Assembly (NCBI RefSeq): GCF_000835495.1
Contig: NW_015622545.1
Coordinates: forward strand, 372,001-436,000
From: Cladophialophora immunda
Lineage: Eukaryota; Ascomycota; Eurotiomycetes; Chaetothyriales; Herpotrichiellaceae
Direction of reading: 5' to 3'
Length of the DNA stretch: 64,000 nucleotides
Shown here: positions 1 through 8,770 of the stretch, piece by piece
Position numbering within the stretch: position 1 is the stretch's first letter
Layout of the letters: each line of letters begins with the position of its first letter
The notes under the pieces: model-generated
Database searches by the model: none
What the model was told of the DNA's origin: nothing
What the model saw: only the letters and a program-made list of their open reading frames with translations
Translations under genes and position numbers: made by a program

Positions 1-2348
1 GTATACTGTTCAATCAGAGGACCCAAGTTAAACCGTCGATCATGGACAATTCCGAGCACCCAGACAATATCATTGAATATAAGGTCTTCAAACTTGGACT
101 CCCCCGATTTGTGCACAAGGACTCCGAACAACGCGTCCAGCACCTCCCTAAGCTGCTTGACGATTTCGATCTCCGGGACAAATGTGAGTTTTTGCAGGAT
201 ATCCAACAATTGGACCGACGTCTGATGTTTCCAATTGATGAGGCTGACCAAGGTTCGATCCTGCGAATACTCCGTACTGCAGAGAAGTGTGTAGACTTCA
301 AGGGAAGCGATCGTAGCCAAGGAGCCTTCATGGATGGTCTTGTAGTTAGCATTGTTCCAGGGCAAGGATAAATATGCACCGCGTCCTTGGACGATGCTGG
401 AGGTGATCTTGTCGTAAGCGTGTAGGATGAGCGAGTGCTTGCCATCAGAAATAAATGCTTGCTTGTCCCATAGTGGCAACCAAGCCAGGGCAAACGGGAA
501 CTCTGGGGCATCCGCAATACTCAAAACCAAATGACTCTCTGGTACTTTCTCGGTTGGCACTCGCAAACATAGTGTCTGATCCCATTTGTGGTCGAACTCC
601 ACGGCATTCGTTCGGAAAGCAGTAACTCCCGCCCCATTCGACGACGGAAATATACAATGTTCCACGCGCCGTCCAGCATTGTCACGTATCTCCATGGTCA
701 GTTGTAGATTCTGCAGTGAGTGGGCTTTTATCGGCGCCACGTTCACTTCAGGGTGAGACAAAAAGGAGGCTTGGGACAGAACTGCTTTGCTCAAAGTGAG
801 GTAGATATCTGTCCGTGGTTTGGACGGTGCCTCTGAGAAACCCATCTTCTGAGTTTTGGTGATCATGTGCATTGAGGTGGGTGTATTCTTGATCAGGGTG
901 TCTGCCTCGGGCGCAGCATAGGGAGTGAGGCTAAAGGAGACACTGGAGATAGGTGTGCACAGAACAAGAGCTTTGCCGGGGCTGTCAAGGAGCTGCGCTG
1001 CGATTACGCTCGATCCCCCCGGTTTCTCGTCGTCTCGCTGCGACCCAGACCATATGGTGACGTTTTCTTCTCGTGGCTGGCCATCCCTCATGATCTTTGC
1101 AATGTCTAGGACTCCCACCCCAATAGTCCGAGGAACAGGGGGCCCCATAGGCTTGCTTTGGCCATCTTCCTCCTCCTCAATTATCGACGGAGTCGATGCT
1201 CTTTCCTGCAACTGTGGGGTGGTTCTACCATTTTGGCCGGGCTGAGGTCTGTCTGCATTTCGCCGCCTCCCAAACATCAGGCTGGATCTCCGCCTGTTCA
1301 GTGATAACTGCCGTTGACCAAGTAGGGTTCCATTCCTTGACGGCGGTCTCTCTACCGCTCTTTTTTTGGCTTTCCGAGGAGGCTCCGAAACCACAACTTT
1401 GACAATGAGGAATAACCGATCATCGGTCCCAACGTCGCGAGTGCTGAGATCAGATAGGAGTGTCTTCATTTTGGAAGTGGCCATGGAGCTGTACGTCTCT
1501 GAGAAAGGCTTGAGATTGCCGTCTGCATCCCTTAGATACAGAGCCAGACTCAGTGTTGTCGCATCGAGGTCAGAACCCGCAACTGACGTGATCTCAAGGA
1601 GACAATGATGGAGTGAAGTCGCCTTGGACTTTTCAGATGGAGTAGTATCCAGTACACTCATGACTGACTGCAGTTTGGCCAGCTCGATGGCGGAGTCCTG
1701 CGACGTCAATAGCCGTCCTTGTCGAGCGGGATCACGCACAATGATCTCGCCGCTCAGCATTCTGTTCCCTCGCACGAGGTCCCAGACCGCCTCCTTGCGG
1801 ACTTGGAGCCTCTCCTGAGTGGTGAGCACATCGTTTAAGAGTTCTCGCCGGGCGTAGTCGAGTCGGGTGGTAATATCCGACATTTGGTCCAGAAGATGAT
1901 ACTCTCGACGCAAAACCAGCTCGGGAAGGTGCAAAATATACCACTCTCGCAAACAAGAGGTGATTTCATCCACCAGTGGCTCAGTGCTTGACGTCGGAGA
2001 CTCATCACCAATTTTCAACATGGGCACTGGGGCTGGGGGCCTTGGCTGGCCCGGCTGGACGAGAAAATCGACATTTGGACCCAGTTGTTCTCGAATTTCG
2101 ATACAACACTTGGGGAAGATGCCAGAGAAGACCCGAGCGTCGGCGGCGGTCCTGATCCCTGTGCTTAATGCCGACAGCAGGGTGGGCGGCGCAACCAGAT
2201 AACCTCGACACCAAGACCCATCTTTGCCTCCCTGCTCGATGACATACAATTGGTCTCCAATCTGCAGAGGGAGTTCGGATGGAGAAGACGTCGGCTGAAA
2301 GGGATAGATGGCAACCGCATACGACAGAGGCAGCGGCTGCCAGGGCAT
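1..2348 (-). CDS. DOCK-family guanine nucleotide exchange factor (N-terminal part, cut by window edge)
   Basis: An unbroken minus-strand frame runs from the ATG at 2348 to base 1, about 782 residues with no stop; the 3' part lies outside the window. The N-terminus (MPWQPLPLSYAVAIYPF) begins an SH3 domain (about residues 8-70) with the ALYDY-like AVAIYPF and a GSWCRGYL segment. From about residue 510 the motif PRTDIYLTLSKA opens a C2-like DHR-1 domain, continuing through SADAPEF-like and WLPLWD segments. Family knowledge: DOCK proteins (yeast Dck1, animal Dock180) bind lipid through DHR-1 and activate Rac/Rho GTPases through a C-terminal DHR-2 domain, here off-window, usually with an ELMO partner. 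The gene is divergent from SDE2, sharing a 757-bp upstream region. The frame stays open upstream of 2348, but the SH3 start fits fungal relatives. The family call is strong; the target GTPase cannot be read from this fragment. Confidence 0.88.
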   Translation of the reverse strand, partial: MPWQPLPLSYAVAIYPFQPTSSPSELPLQIGDQLYVIEQGGKDGSWCRGYLVAPPTLLSALSTGIRTAADARVFSGIFPKCCIEIREQLGPNVDFLVQPGQPRPPAPVPMLKIGDESPTSSTEPLVDEITSCLREWYILHLPELVLRREYHLLDQMSDITTRLDYARRELLNDVLTTQERLQVRKEAVWDLVRGNRMLSGEIIVRDPARQGRLLTSQDSAIELAKLQSVMSVLDTTPSEKSKATSLHHCLLEITSVAGSDLDATTLSLALYLRDADGNLKPFSETYSSMATSKMKTLLSDLSTRDVGTDDRLFLIVKVVVSEPPRKAKKRAVERPPSRNGTLLGQRQLSLNRRRSSLMFGRRRNADRPQPGQNGRTTPQLQERASTPSIIEEEEDGQSKPMGPPVPRTIGVGVLDIAKIMRDGQPREENVTIWSGSQRDDEKPGGSSVIAAQLLDSPGKALVLCTPISSVSFSLTPYAAPEADTLIKNTPTSMHMITKTQKMGFSEAPSKPRTDIYLTLSKAVLSQASFLSHPEVNVAPIKAHSLQNLQLTMEIRDNAGRRVEHCIFPSSNGAGVTAFRTNAVEFDHKWDQTLCLRVPTEKVPESHLVLSIADAPEFPFALAWLPLWDKQAFISDGKHSLILHAYDKITSSIVQGRGAYLSLPWNNANYKTIHEGSLATIASLEVYTLLCSTEYSQDRTLVSLINWKHQTSVQLLDILQKLTFVPEIEIVKQLREVLDALFGVLVHKSGESKFEDLIFNDIVWVLGIVHDRRFNLGPLIEQY

Positions 2349-3105
2349 ATTAGGTAAGAAACGGTCGAATGGCTCTGTGAGTCGCAAGAGAGAATGAGGT
2401 CGGACAGCAGTTCGTCGAGAATGTACGTCGGATCTCACAATGGCCGGGGCGGTGGCCTCGCGATGGTGATCGGTGGATCGAATCTAGGGGCCTGTGCACA
2501 CTCTCCCTTTTCTCGTGGGAGATTCATCGGCTGAGGGAGTGGAGAGGCCGTGCGAAGGTCGATACCGTATTGAGAGATCGAAGGTCGTCCGTCGATGTCA
2601 GCGTGAGTGATGAGATGGAAGTGGGATGATCAATGGTTCGACTCGACTTGTTTTTTTTTTCTGCGACGCGTTGTTGGAGAGTTTTGCCCACAGGATCAAG
2701 TCTCCGATGTTTGAAGAGTCAAGACGACGCTCGCCGCGCCCGCAAAAGCTGCGAGTCTTGATCTCCGCTGCAGCTCCCGGCACTTACCGCCTAACGGCTT
2801 CGACCACTAGCCGCCTAATTTTCCCTCCCTAGCGGGGACTCCTTCCCCCAATCCAGCTAGAAGCCTGGTGCTTAGTTTCCCCCCAAGCCAGGCCCGCGGT
2901 CCTTGCTGCAAGGCACCACTATCATCTCTTGCGTGCCCCGTCGCTACCAAAAAGTGATTTGCGACAATCTCAAACAAGCCACTACGCACGCCTCTACAAA
3001 GTCAGTTTCATCGCTCTGAAAGCAACCTACATCACACCATCCTCTTGTCAAATCCTGCATTCCTAGCTACTTTGGTCACAAGCGCAGGAAGAGGGGCCCG
3101 GCAAG
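2349..3105. other. Divergent intergenic region DOCK / SDE2
   Basis: A 757-bp region separates two divergent start codons and presumably holds both promoters. It contains a short T run near 2650 and pyrimidine-rich stretches before the SDE2 ATG. No RNA gene, repeat or conserved short ORF was recognised. Confidence 0.6.
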
Positions 3106-4134
3106 ATGGAGCCCGTCGTCAACGTCCTGCTGGAGACCTTCCCCGGCTTGTCGCTCCCTCAGACACTCTGTCTACCCTTGCCAGCTTCGTCGACTACCGC
3201 ACAGTTACTGGCCGCTATAGCAGAACTGCTCCCGCCTAATTTCCCAAACACCGCACGGCTGAATCTGACCTCGACCCTGAACAAATGCGTGTATCCCTCG
3301 CCTACGACCACCATCGGAGAATTGACACACCCGTCATTATGCCGCCAGAATGCCTGCAACAGCTCTCTACTCCCTCTCCGGCTATCCGCACCATTGGTGG
3401 GCGGGAAAGGTGGGTTCGGCTCTCAGCTCAGAGCGGCTGGTGGCCGGATGTCATCGCGCAAGAAAAAGCAGAATGCAGAGCTTGCTTCAGGGAGTGCTCG
3501 CAATCTCGATGGGAGGAGGCTGCGGACCATCACCGAGGCCAAAAACCTCGCTGCATATCTGGCTACTAAGCCGGAAATGGACCGAAAGGAGAAGGAAGAG
3601 AGGCGCAAGAGGTGGGAACAGGTCATCCAACTGGCTGAGCAAAGGGAAGCCGACATGCGAGCAGGTAAGGGCCCGGATGGGCGACGGAAAGGTCTCAGTG
3701 ACGAGTGGATAGAGACAAAAGAGGAGGTCGGAGAGAATGTGCGAAATGCCGTCAAGATGGCCATGTTGGCAAGCGAAGAGAAAGAAGACTCGAAGGGGTC
3801 TCTGGCACAAGAGGGGGAGAGCAGTGGAAGTGGAGGCTCCGGTGCAGCCAGCGACGAAGATAGCGATGAGGAAGATCTGATGGAACTGGACCCAGATGAC
3901 ATGTCCCGCCTCAGATCCGAAGCCGAAGCTGGAGACGTCGATGCCATCTGGGTTCTGCAGAATCGACTCAAGATCCCCTCCCATCTGCTGCCGAAGCCCA
4001 AGCAACCAGTTCGTCGGTTTGCAGGGTTTGATGACGACGAAGACGACGTCTCCGGGAGTGACGATGATGAGGCAGGGGTAGAGGCAAACGTCGTGGAAGG
4101 AAAAGGCAAGCAGAAGGTCCCCAGCACTTCATAG
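3106..4134 (+). CDS. sde2: Sde2 family splicing/genome-stability factor with ubiquitin-like N-terminus
   Basis: Intronless 342-residue protein. Residues 1-100 form a ubiquitin-like fold ending in Gly-Gly (99-100), followed directly by KGGFGSQLRAAGGRMSSRKK, the hallmark junction of the Sde2 family. Residues 140-200 are a charged helical region rich in E/K/R; residues 240-275 and 320-340 are strongly acidic. Family knowledge: in fission yeast and animals the ubiquitin-like part is cut off after the GG by deubiquitinases. The released fragment starts with Lys and works in the spliceosome on selected introns, and in telomere or replication-stress control. It is expected in the nucleus. The ATG at 3106 gives the full ubiquitin-like domain and is preceded by stops in frame. 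Length is ordinary for fungal Sde2. Confidence 0.93.
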   Translation: MEPVVNVLLETFPGLSLPQTLCLPLPASSTTAQLLAAIAELLPPNFPNTARLNLTSTLNKCVYPSPTTTIGELTHPSLCRQNACNSSLLPLRLSAPLVGGKGGFGSQLRAAGGRMSSRKKKQNAELASGSARNLDGRRLRTITEAKNLAAYLATKPEMDRKEKEERRKRWEQVIQLAEQREADMRAGKGPDGRRKGLSDEWIETKEEVGENVRNAVKMAMLASEEKEDSKGSLAQEGESSGSGGSGAASDEDSDEEDLMELDPDDMSRLRSEAEAGDVDAIWVLQNRLKIPSHLLPKPKQPVRRFAGFDDDEDDVSGSDDDEAGVEANVVEGKGKQKVPSTS

Positions 4135-4648
4135 ATGGAGTAAACAGCCGACGCCCTCAATCCCCGTGTTTTGCATGCTCCCACTCATGTTGGCACATTC
4201 ATCCTCGCCTCTCTTGGCTCGGTCTGGACCTCGTACACTGCAGAGTAACACGCTATCACGGATTTGTGCAACGCATGGGTACGGAGTTGCGCGACCAACC
4301 TCAACATTTGGCTTAATGAGCTGGATGGGAATATACTCCTCGCCTACTCTTAACATTAGGGGTATGGGTAAATCAGTTTTCATGACAGATTCTTCTCCCA
4401 TCTCCGAGTGCTGTCAAGAAGTACAAGAGCCCTCACTCATTGTGTGAGGCATTGGGGTCCCCAAGCTCCTGGTCTTCCGTTGAGAACTTCACTTATCTCT
4501 CCCTCTTGACTAGATTCGACCCGGTATCACAAGAGCGGTGACTTGGAGAGAGAAAAGGATAGGCATCACTCTGACTTGATCATCTTTTTCGTTTGTCCCT
4601 TAACTTCTTGCTCCTCCTCATCCTTTCCATCCCTGTGATTCCCAAGAC
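4135..4648. other. Intergenic SDE2 3' / P450 5'
   Basis: 514 bp between the SDE2 stop and the P450 ATG. Pyrimidine-rich segments at about 4590-4640 precede the P450 start, as is common in fungal promoters. Nothing else was recognised. Confidence 0.55.
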
Positions 4649-6419
4649 ATGGCGGTCCCCGGCTTCGCATTGCTCACCGTGGGCTCGCTGGCTCTGCTCG
4701 CCGTCTACAAATTCGTCCTCTACCCTCTCCTCTTCCACCCGCTGCGGCATATCCCCTCTGCGCATTGGTCGATCCCAATCTTTGGAGATGTCTGGATCAC
4801 CCACCAACGGTACATGGAGAGGAACAATGCCGTGACATATGCGGCGCACTTGAAGTACGGGTCTGTCGTCCGCATGGGTGCCAAAGAACTGAGTGTCAAC
4901 TGCGTGGACAACGGCATCAAGACCATCTATGCCGGCTCGTGGGAGAAGCACGCCTGGTATCCTCAAAGGTTTGGGTCCTATGGGTAGGTAAAAAAAAAAA
5001 ACATAGTCTCCATCACTTTCGTGGTTTAAAGGGTTTTCGAAGCACTCCAAGAGCCCGACACTGACGGCCACGGCCAGGGTCATGAACATGTTTTCGACAA
5101 TCCACCACGGGCCTCATTCGCAGAAGAAACGCACCATGGCCAACGTCTACTCAAAGTCCTTCATCGCGTCCTCCCCCCAAGTTGCGGCGAATTCGCATAC
5201 CCTGTTTACGACCCGCTACCTCCCGCTGCTCCAGAAACTCTCCGAGACGGGCGAACCCGCGGACGTGCACGACATGAACAACGCCTTTGCCATGGACTTT
5301 ATGTCGGCGTACCAATTCGGCCTGTCCGCGGGGACGAACCTCACCCAGGACGTGGCCACCCGGAGAAACATCCTCCACCAATACCACTGTCGTCGGGACT
5401 ATGAGTTCTTCTCCGCCGAGGCCCCGTGGCTCAAGCGCCTGACGCGAAGCCTCGGGTTGCAAGTTGTGCCGTATTTCGTGGACGAGGCGAACGTGCTGCT
5501 CGAGGACTGGAACGCCGGCATGTGCCGCAAGGCCGACGAGTTTCTCTCCCACGCCTCTGCATATGCCGGCGACGAGCCGGTTGTATATAAGCAGTTCAAG
5601 ACGGGCATCACGAAGCTGCGCGAGAAGGACCCCAATGCCGGCAAGGCGACGGGCGAGGTCATCCTGCCGACGACCCGGCACGATGGCCTGCAAAGCAGTC
5701 AAAACAGCAGCGACGACGACGACACCACGACCGCGGAGATCTACAGCGAAATGCTGGACCAGCTGGGCGCCGGGCACGAGACCTCGGCCATCGCCCTGAC
5801 GTACCTGTACTGGGAGCTGAGCAAGAATCCCGAGCTGCAAAAGCAACTGCGCGAAGAGGTGCTGACGAAGCTCTCACCGCCCATCCAATGGCCACCACTG
5901 CCTCCCGCCACCGCGGCGGCGGGTGACTTCCAGCTCCCGGACCCGAAACAGATCGACGCCCTCCCGCTCCTGAACGCCGTCCTGATGGAGACGCTGCGTC
6001 TGCACGCGCCCATTCCGGGCATCGAGCCACGCATCTCCCCCCACGTGCCCGGCGGGAGCACGCTGGGCGCCTACGCCAACATCCCCGGCGGCGTGCGCGT
6101 GTCGGCAATGCCATACGCCCTGCACCGCAACGCGGCCGTGTTCCCGGACCCGGAGACGTTCCTGCCCTCGCGCTGGCTGCCATCGCACTCGTCCGAGGAG
6201 CAGCTGAAGGAGATGCACCGCTGGTTCTGGGCCTTTGGGTCCGGCGGCAGGATGTGCATCGGCAGCCACCTCGCCATCCAGGAGATCAAGCTGCTCGTCT
6301 CAGCCATCTACAGCAATTGGGCCACGGAGATCGTCGACGACGAGGGGATCGAGGAGGTCGACGCCTACACGACCAAGCCCACGAGTAACCGCTTGATCCT
6401 GCGCTTTACGCACATTTAA
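4649..6419 (+). CDS. Cytochrome P450 monooxygenase
   Basis: Two exons, 4649-4983 and 5078-6419, give 558 residues. The 94-bp intron has donor GTAGGT, branch-like CTGAC at 5061 and acceptor CAG; joining yields SYGVMNMFSTIHHG in frame. An N-terminal hydrophobic helix (about residues 4-28) with a following proline-containing segment anchors it in the ER. The I-helix motif AGHETSA, the K-helix ExxR (ETLRLH) and the heme loop FGSGGRMCIG (Cys505) are all present, so the enzyme looks catalytically intact. Family knowledge: class II fungal P450s oxidise small lipophilic substrates using a reductase partner. The substrate and CYP family cannot be assigned from sequence alone. No polyketide synthase, peptide synthetase, terpene cyclase or pathway regulator lies nearby, so there is no sign of a metabolite cluster. 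A second donor, GTAAAA, sits four bases downstream. Confidence 0.9.
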
Positions 6420-7358
6420 AATGTCTGATGGATGGGGAGCCCGGGCGGGCCAGGAAAGGGACAAAGTAGAGGGGAAGCCGTGGGCCAGGGAGACAAGGCT
6501 GAGGATGGTGCTGCGAAATCTCGAGGGGGGTTCTGAGCTGGTTCGGCAGCATCATGGTGTCATGTCTCCAGCCTGGCCATCACCGCCGTCTCGGGAAATG
6601 TCCCCAGCGATGTTTGACGGTTCCAAGAGGCTCGCAAGTGAGCAGACGAATATTACAACAGACCGCTATCAAGAACACCCTAGCCAGGATATCTATTTCC
6701 GTGTAACCGATGGGCCCTTCGTAATTCCCACCAAGTCGAAAGGATAGTCGAGTATTCCCCCCGCCCGCAAGCGAGCGAGCACGAGCTATGCACTTGTACG
6801 CCTTGCTCAGTCACAAGTTGACCTGCCATATCTGGAAGGTAAACCCCCTTTTTGGCTCAGATATTGCGGGCTGTCAGTTCCCATTATATCTGTCCCGTCT
6901 AGATCAGTAATGTGGGGGGCTTTTTTTGAGCTGGTTGCTTCCCCAGGTTAATGCAACTAAGTAATGATTTCAGCCTTTAGTGCAGGACATGGTCCGTGTT
7001 CGGTCGTTTGCCAGGGGGATGAGCGTTCGGCCAGAGCCAACGAACGCTGCATTTTGCAAGATGTTCAGTTGTGCCAAGGCCTTCGAGTCAAGTGCGAGGC
7101 CGGCGTATTGGAGTAGGAAACTTGATAAACGGCGAGAGGTCTTGTGCTTCTGTTGCAAACCCATTTGCTCACATCTCGGGTATAGGGGTCCGTCACTACT
7201 CGTGTGTTGATGAAGCCTCGAATAACGGGTACATCTCCGAGAATAGAGCAGCACCAAATTAGTCCCTGAGAGCTCGGTTAGAACCCATCCTCTAGCAGGA
7301 TCACCCAGCTAATTCTGAAGCAGTCGGCTGGGGCCTTTGGTCTTTTGTACCTGTCAAT
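6420..7358. other. Convergent intergenic region P450 3' / Clr5-protein 3'
   Basis: About 940 bp between two convergent genes. It has AT-rich patches near 6900-6970 and a 108-codon frame right after the P450 stop (6421-6747) with no family resemblance, which I do not call. No RNA gene or repeat was recognised. Confidence 0.5.
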
Positions 7359-7730
7359 TCACATCCCCCTTCGCTTCTGAGCGGAGCGTGAGCGGGTGGT
7401 GCGTGGAGTGGCCGATTTTGGTTTCGCTGGCTTCTGTGTCTTCAGCTGTTTCCTCCGTTCAAAGCGACGAATCTGGCGTTGGGAGACCTTGCCTCCACGT
7501 GCGATTGATTCGTCGTCAATGACGTCCAGCTCGGCCAAGACGTTCTTCCGGAGACCCCATTTCCCCAGTTGTCGCTTGTACTGCTGCGCGGTTGCAGCGA
7601 AGTCGTGTTTCTGTTGCATTTCAGCCATAACTTGATCCAGGGGTAACTTCGCATAGAGTTCATAGATGGTAAATTTGTGTTTCTCCCAGATCTGGGTTGG
7701 AATAGGTCGGCTATGGTTTGAACGAACCAT
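7359..7730 (-). CDS. Small Clr5-domain protein
   Basis: Residues about 8-62 (IPTQIWEKHKFTIYELY to QYKRQLGKWGLRKNV) match the Clr5 domain: a Trp/His/Lys N-terminal helix, a middle segment on a methylated-tail-like 'LDQVMAEM..KHDFAAT' pattern, and the terminal YKRQLxKWGxRKN signature. The C-terminal 50 residues are basic and low-complexity. Family knowledge: the domain is named after fission yeast Clr5, linked to gene silencing, and occurs in many filamentous-fungal proteins of unknown role; it probably binds DNA. I chose the ATG at 7730 (123 residues) because it sits just before the domain. The frame is open to an ATG at 7940 (193 residues), but that extension resembles nothing. Most family members carry long C-terminal regions, so this is a minimal version. 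Confidence 0.75.
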   Translation of the reverse strand: MVRSNHSRPIPTQIWEKHKFTIYELYAKLPLDQVMAEMQQKHDFAATAQQYKRQLGKWGLRKNVLAELDVIDDESIARGGKVSQRQIRRFERRKQLKTQKPAKPKSATPRTTRSRSAQKRRGM

Positions 7731-8538
7731 GATGAGGGCACAGATTGGACTTTGCGCTACTTTTGTCACAATATGGTCAACAGAGAAAAAGTCTCTTCTT
7801 CGAAGCTGGAGTATCAACATCAGATGTCGAGCATGAGGTCCATTGCTCAGTCTTATAAGATTTGCAAGGCCCGAGAAAGGGCGTGATGGGAAGTTCAAGG
7901 CGACGGACGACGTGGCAGACCTTCTCTGGAGCCGTGACATATGAGGCCTAGGCCCTATTGGGCATCAGGTTGGGTCTCTGCGGCCTGACAGTGCAAGCAA
8001 TCAGCAGCGCAGATTCCGTGAAGGGACTCGGTAGAGGTCTATTTTCCAGCGGGGGAGGTCTGTGGGCGAGGAACAAGGCAGCTAGATGCTGCATGGGGCA
8101 TTGCTTGACAGCTTCACCGTCAGCTGACTGAATCTGTCAAGTCATTGCCAGAAATCCGCCGTCGGTTAAGGCGGTCGTAGCCCTTCGGGCATATGTCGTA
8201 GGCACCACGGTGACCAGTCGAGCCTCACTCCAGTTTGGCGTCTTCTCTTCTCTCGAGTTGAGCATGTAGAAAGTCCGATTGGTAAAGAGGAGATGTCGAT
8301 GTCTGCCATGGCTTGTTAGGAGGAGGGGATCATGTCAGGAACGCGCAAGAACCCGGCCCTCAAAACACCAATTGCGCGCCTCCTTGGTGTCCCTGACCTG
8401 AGTTCAGAGACATGGGAGCCTTGGCACAAATGCCTCTAAATGGACTAGTGTCTCTGTAGGAAAATTCGTGGTCATCTATTTGAATCTGGAAGTTTCAATC
8501 AAAATCAAGTGGCTGATACATCTTCGTATTGGTTTCCA
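7731..8538. other. Intergenic region upstream of the Clr5 gene
   Basis: About 800 bp with mixed composition. It includes the upstream in-frame extension of the Clr5 frame (7731-7940). No feature was recognised before the tRNA-like locus. Confidence 0.45.
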
Positions 8539-8743
8539 CCCCTTGTGGTGTAGTTGGCTATCACGTTCGGTGAGCAACAACGCTTCTCTTGTCAAAATAG
8601 GGGGACACTTTGCTGATTGAAAAAGGCTGTAATGGATTATCTATGTAACCGAAAGGTATGCGATTGATTCTGTGGATGAATGTGGAAATTCAGCTCGAAT
8701 CCTAACATGTTTCAGGTCGCTGGCTCGATTCCGGCCGAGGGGA
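8539..8743 (+). pseudogene. Disrupted tRNA-Val-like locus
   Basis: The 5' part (8539-8570) has an acceptor strand CCCCTTG and a D-arm with A-box TGGTGTAGTTGG, then anticodon-stem strand TTCGG. CCGAA at 8649-8653 can pair with TTCGG and is followed by AGGT. The 3' part (8714-8743) has variable loop AGGTC, T-stem GCTGG/CCGGC around loop CTCGATT (B-box), and acceptor strand CGAGGGG, which pairs with CCCCTTG at all seven positions including one G-T pair. The order and the TTCGG/CCGAA-AGGT layout are like fungal tRNA-Val. Two stretches break it: 78 bases between the anticodon-stem strands and about 60 bases between two AGGT copies. The base at position 33 is G rather than T. I infer a tRNA-derived relic or a gene with unusual insertions; no function is claimed. 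Confidence 0.5.
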
Positions 8744-8754
8744 CTTTGCTCAAA

Positions 8755-8760
8755 TTTTTT
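8755..8760 (+). terminator. Possible Pol III T-run terminator
   Basis: TTTTTT lies 12 bases after the 3' acceptor strand of the tRNA-like locus, and a second run of seven T follows at 8764-8770. A T-run in this position is the normal RNA polymerase III stop signal. It supports past or present Pol III transcription of the locus. Confidence 0.5.
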
Positions 8761-8770
8761 ACCTTTTTTT

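Noticed and set aside
42..371. Plus-strand 109-codon open frame
   Set aside because: It lies fully antisense to the DOCK-like coding sequence and has no family resemblance.
3423..4184. Minus-strand 253-codon open frame
   Set aside because: Antisense to SDE2. Its Ser/Leu-rich composition is what an antisense reading of acidic Glu/Asp/Lys codons gives.
5151..6269. Long minus-strand open frames within the P450 gene
   Set aside because: High GC at third codon positions of the P450 gene keeps antisense frames open; the products have no domain.
4649..6419. Secondary-metabolite cluster around the P450
   Set aside because: Neighbours are a splicing factor and a Clr5 protein; no backbone enzyme or pathway regulator is near, and the dehydrogenase is 33 kb away.
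8626..8636. GGCTGTAATGG, like the 5' Alu-domain motif of fungal signal-recognition-particle RNA
   Set aside because: A T-run terminator follows within about 130 bases and no other SRP RNA motif is visible, so the match is probably chance.
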